From NCBI GenBank assembly GCA_964426545.1, contig CAYRQP010000015.1:1-51155 (forward strand): DNA of 51,155 nt. Reading direction: 5' to 3'. This document shows positions 49,481 to 51,155 of the stretch, one piece after another. The notes beneath the pieces are model-generated. The model saw only the letters and a list, made by a program, of their open reading frames with translations. It did no database searches and was not told where the DNA came from. Position numbers and translations under genes: made by a program. Source of the DNA: CAYRQP01 sp964426545. GTDB taxonomy: Bacteria; Fermentibacterota; Fermentibacteria; Fermentibacterales; JCC-6. Each line of letters begins with the position of its first letter. The first letter of the stretch is position 1.

Positions 49481-50998
49481 ATGAAACATGCAATACTGAT
49501 ATTTATTCTGCTTATCACCGGAAGTTCTGTCTTCTCGGCAGGTGTCAACGGTTCAATCGAATACATAGGTGACATTCGGGTACTCAATCTCTGGGGAAGC
49601 TGGACTGAGATGGGCTATGCCCACGGGTATCTCCTTGCTCCCGATATCAAAGGTGCTTTCCAGAACTATTTTCTGGAAGTGGTCGGAGGTGCATCGAACT
49701 ATGAACTCCTCAGGACATATTTTGAGGAATACTTCGAAGTTCCGGATGAATTCATCGATTATACTCAGGGAATAATCAGCGGTGCTTCCGACTCTGTCAG
49801 TATTTATTCAGATTCTCTTGGAAGAGATATCGACTACATCGATATATGTGTGGTTTCAGCTCTTCCCGACCTTTCTGCGCTTGACGGCGTAAAGCACTTT
49901 TTGATGTGTACAAGTATAAGCAGCTGGGGCGGCGGGACTGCGGGAGACCCCGAACTGAGCGGTGCTCCTGCAATATCCCGTAATCTCGATTACTACATCG
50001 ATAAGGAAGGTTCTATTCTCGAGTACAGCATGCTGATCACATTTGACCCGGAGGATGGACAGGACTGGGTTTCAGTAAGCTTCCCGGGTTTTGCAGGCAC
50101 TCTGTCGGGGATGAATGAAACCGGAATCAGTGCTTCCTTGAATATGGGCAACAATCAGGGAACGGTTCAATATTCTTCACCGTTCGTACCTATATGTATG
50201 GCACAGGCACTCGGGCTTTCCGATGCTGACTTCAACAACAGCGGGGAATGTGATGTGCAGGACACGATGGATGCCCTTACGGAATGGAACAGATGTAATT
50301 CCTATGACATTCACATTGTGGCAGATAGAACTCTCGGGGAAGATGATTCGGCATCTGTCGTGGTCGAAGTCAACAACCGCAACGGATTTACCTTCAGGTA
50401 TGCAGAAGACGAACCGGACATAGCACCATACAGAATGATACTGTCGAATCACCATAGAGTACTTATTCACCCTGTACCATGTTATCGGTACGGTTATCTG
50501 ATGGATTCGCTTACTGCCAATCCCGATGTTACAATCGGAAGACTCCGGAACTTCATGGAAGCTGTCGGATGGGCGGCAACCCCGGGTTACGGAGGAAGCA
50601 TTCAGACAATGGTATTCATGCCAGAACATTTAAAGATGGGCATTGCATTCACATCCCTGTCCAAACCTTCCTACGAACAGGACCCGGAATGGATTGAATG
50701 GACTGATATTTTTCCCAATCATGACCCGCAGGGAATAAGTAGTACTCTCAGTACAGAACTGCCGATGATTCAGATATGCCCAAACCCAACAACAGGACTG
50801 TTCACAATTCTGCACAATGGGAGTCTCCAGAATCTCTCAATTTACGATACATCAGGCAGAAGGGTCACTCCTGTCATAACCAACGACGAAAACGGCTGCA
50901 TCATCACCGACCTTTCATCACTTCCTGAAGGTGTTTACATCTGCCGAATGAAAAGCGGTGAGTTCACTGCAAGCGAGCGTGTGGTGGTAATAAGATAG
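49481..50998 (+). CDS. Secreted C45-family (acyltransferase-like) Ntn hydrolase with sorting domain
   Basis: A 505-aa exported protein with signal peptide ~1-19. The Ntn-hydrolase part resembles peptidase family C45 / isopenicillin acyltransferase: WGSWTEMGYAHGYLLA, a candidate nucleophile Cys143 in LMCTSIS, and the substrate loop SRNLDYYI (~170). In the family, cleavage before this Cys generates the active enzyme. Residues ~425-505 are a Por/T9SS-type sorting domain (NLSIYDTSGRRVTP, LPEGVYICRM). The substrate could be an amide or peptide bond; not known. ATG 49481 has no clear ribosome binding site. Confidence 0.82.
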   Translation: MKHAILIFILLITGSSVFSAGVNGSIEYIGDIRVLNLWGSWTEMGYAHGYLLAPDIKGAFQNYFLEVVGGASNYELLRTYFEEYFEVPDEFIDYTQGIISGASDSVSIYSDSLGRDIDYIDICVVSALPDLSALDGVKHFLMCTSISSWGGGTAGDPELSGAPAISRNLDYYIDKEGSILEYSMLITFDPEDGQDWVSVSFPGFAGTLSGMNETGISASLNMGNNQGTVQYSSPFVPICMAQALGLSDADFNNSGECDVQDTMDALTEWNRCNSYDIHIVADRTLGEDDSASVVVEVNNRNGFTFRYAEDEPDIAPYRMILSNHHRVLIHPVPCYRYGYLMDSLTANPDVTIGRLRNFMEAVGWAATPGYGGSIQTMVFMPEHLKMGIAFTSLSKPSYEQDPEWIEWTDIFPNHDPQGISSTLSTELPMIQICPNPTTGLFTILHNGSLQNLSIYDTSGRRVTPVITNDENGCIITDLSSLPEGVYICRMKSGEFTASERVVVIR

Positions 50999-51003
50999 AT
51001 GTC

Positions 51004-51084
51004 AGTGTCGTACTTCACCTTATTCCATCTTTAGTCCTGACTGCTTTACCAACAGTCTAAAGTGGGAGAAGTGATGTACGGCAC
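51004..51084. repeat. Palindromic repeat B, full copy near the window end
   Basis: An imperfect palindrome: left arm AGTGTCGTACTTCACC (from 51004) pairs with right arm GTGATGTACGGCACT (to 51084). The loop shares GTCCTGACTG with the copy at 1140-1219. It lies 6 nt after the stop of the C45-type gene. From 51085 to 51155 no feature is seen. Confidence 0.72.
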
Positions 51085-51155
51085 TAACTGTCACGAATAA
51101 TTAGGGCTTACTGAACATAACCTATCTATTTATACTCCAATCATATAGATATATA

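Overview
The window looks like a chromosomal stretch of an anaerobic, fermentative, Gram-negative-type bacterium of the FCB supergroup. Evidence: at least six intact secreted proteins and one broken one end in a Por/T9SS-type C-terminal sorting domain, there is a WaaA-type Kdo transferase, a PUR-domain protein as in Bacteroidetes and spirochaetes, and a tungsten-type aldehyde oxidoreductase (AOR) wired to NuoE/NuoF-like subunits. A candidate phylum such as Fermentibacterota is my guess; nothing here proves it.

Layout. (1) 1-3311: 3' end of a 23S rRNA gene, 5S rRNA, a strong terminator, interspersed repeats, then a convergent stand-alone EF-G gene. (2) 3443-22887: an envelope and secretome region holding a beta-helix protein, a GH18-like protein, a gingipain-like C25 protease, a TPR protein, beta-propeller proteins, lipoproteins and an HtrA-like protease. 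It contains two adjacent decayed genes (16202-17637). (3) 22920-30667: a same-strand surface-glycan cluster with a CDP-glycerol-transferase-like gene, a LicC/LicD-like pair, a GT29 (sialyltransferase-fold) protein, NeuA- and NeuB-like enzymes, a KdsC-like phosphatase and a WaaA-like transferase. A partly broken DUF4160/DUF2442 pair sits in it between two copies of the end of the first gene. (4) 30741-37213: glnS, small membrane proteins, a TauE/SafE permease, a PUR-domain protein and a YgiQ-type radical SAM protein. (5) 37350-41685: a tightly coupled pterin-cofactor operon (MobB-ModE fusion, moeA, moaA, moaC, MOSC-MogA fusion). (6) 41846-47182, opposite strand: an AOR operon in which the catalytic chain is split. 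The N-terminal AOR domain is its own gene, followed by NuoE-like, NuoF-like, and a ferredoxin-AOR(C-terminal) fusion, then a ThiS/MoaD-like gene with an apparent ATA start. (7) 47434-51155: hicAB with a frameshifted hicA, a zinc-ribbon membrane protein, a ThiF-like E1 enzyme, a C45-family secreted hydrolase and a closing palindromic repeat.

How the parts fit. Regions 5-7 make a coherent module: cofactor synthesis (MoaA, MoaC, MogA, MoeA), sulfur-carrier chemistry (ThiS-like and ThiF-like), a metal-type regulator with a candidate operator, and the enzyme that would use the cofactor. The split and rearranged AOR operon is the best candidate for an undescribed system. The GT29-NeuA-NeuB-phosphatase cluster, which resembles the phosphorylated route known from eukaryotes, is second. 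Three families of short interspersed repeats mark gene ends or flank single-gene segments, and three loci carry frameshifted genes beside intact partners or neighbours.
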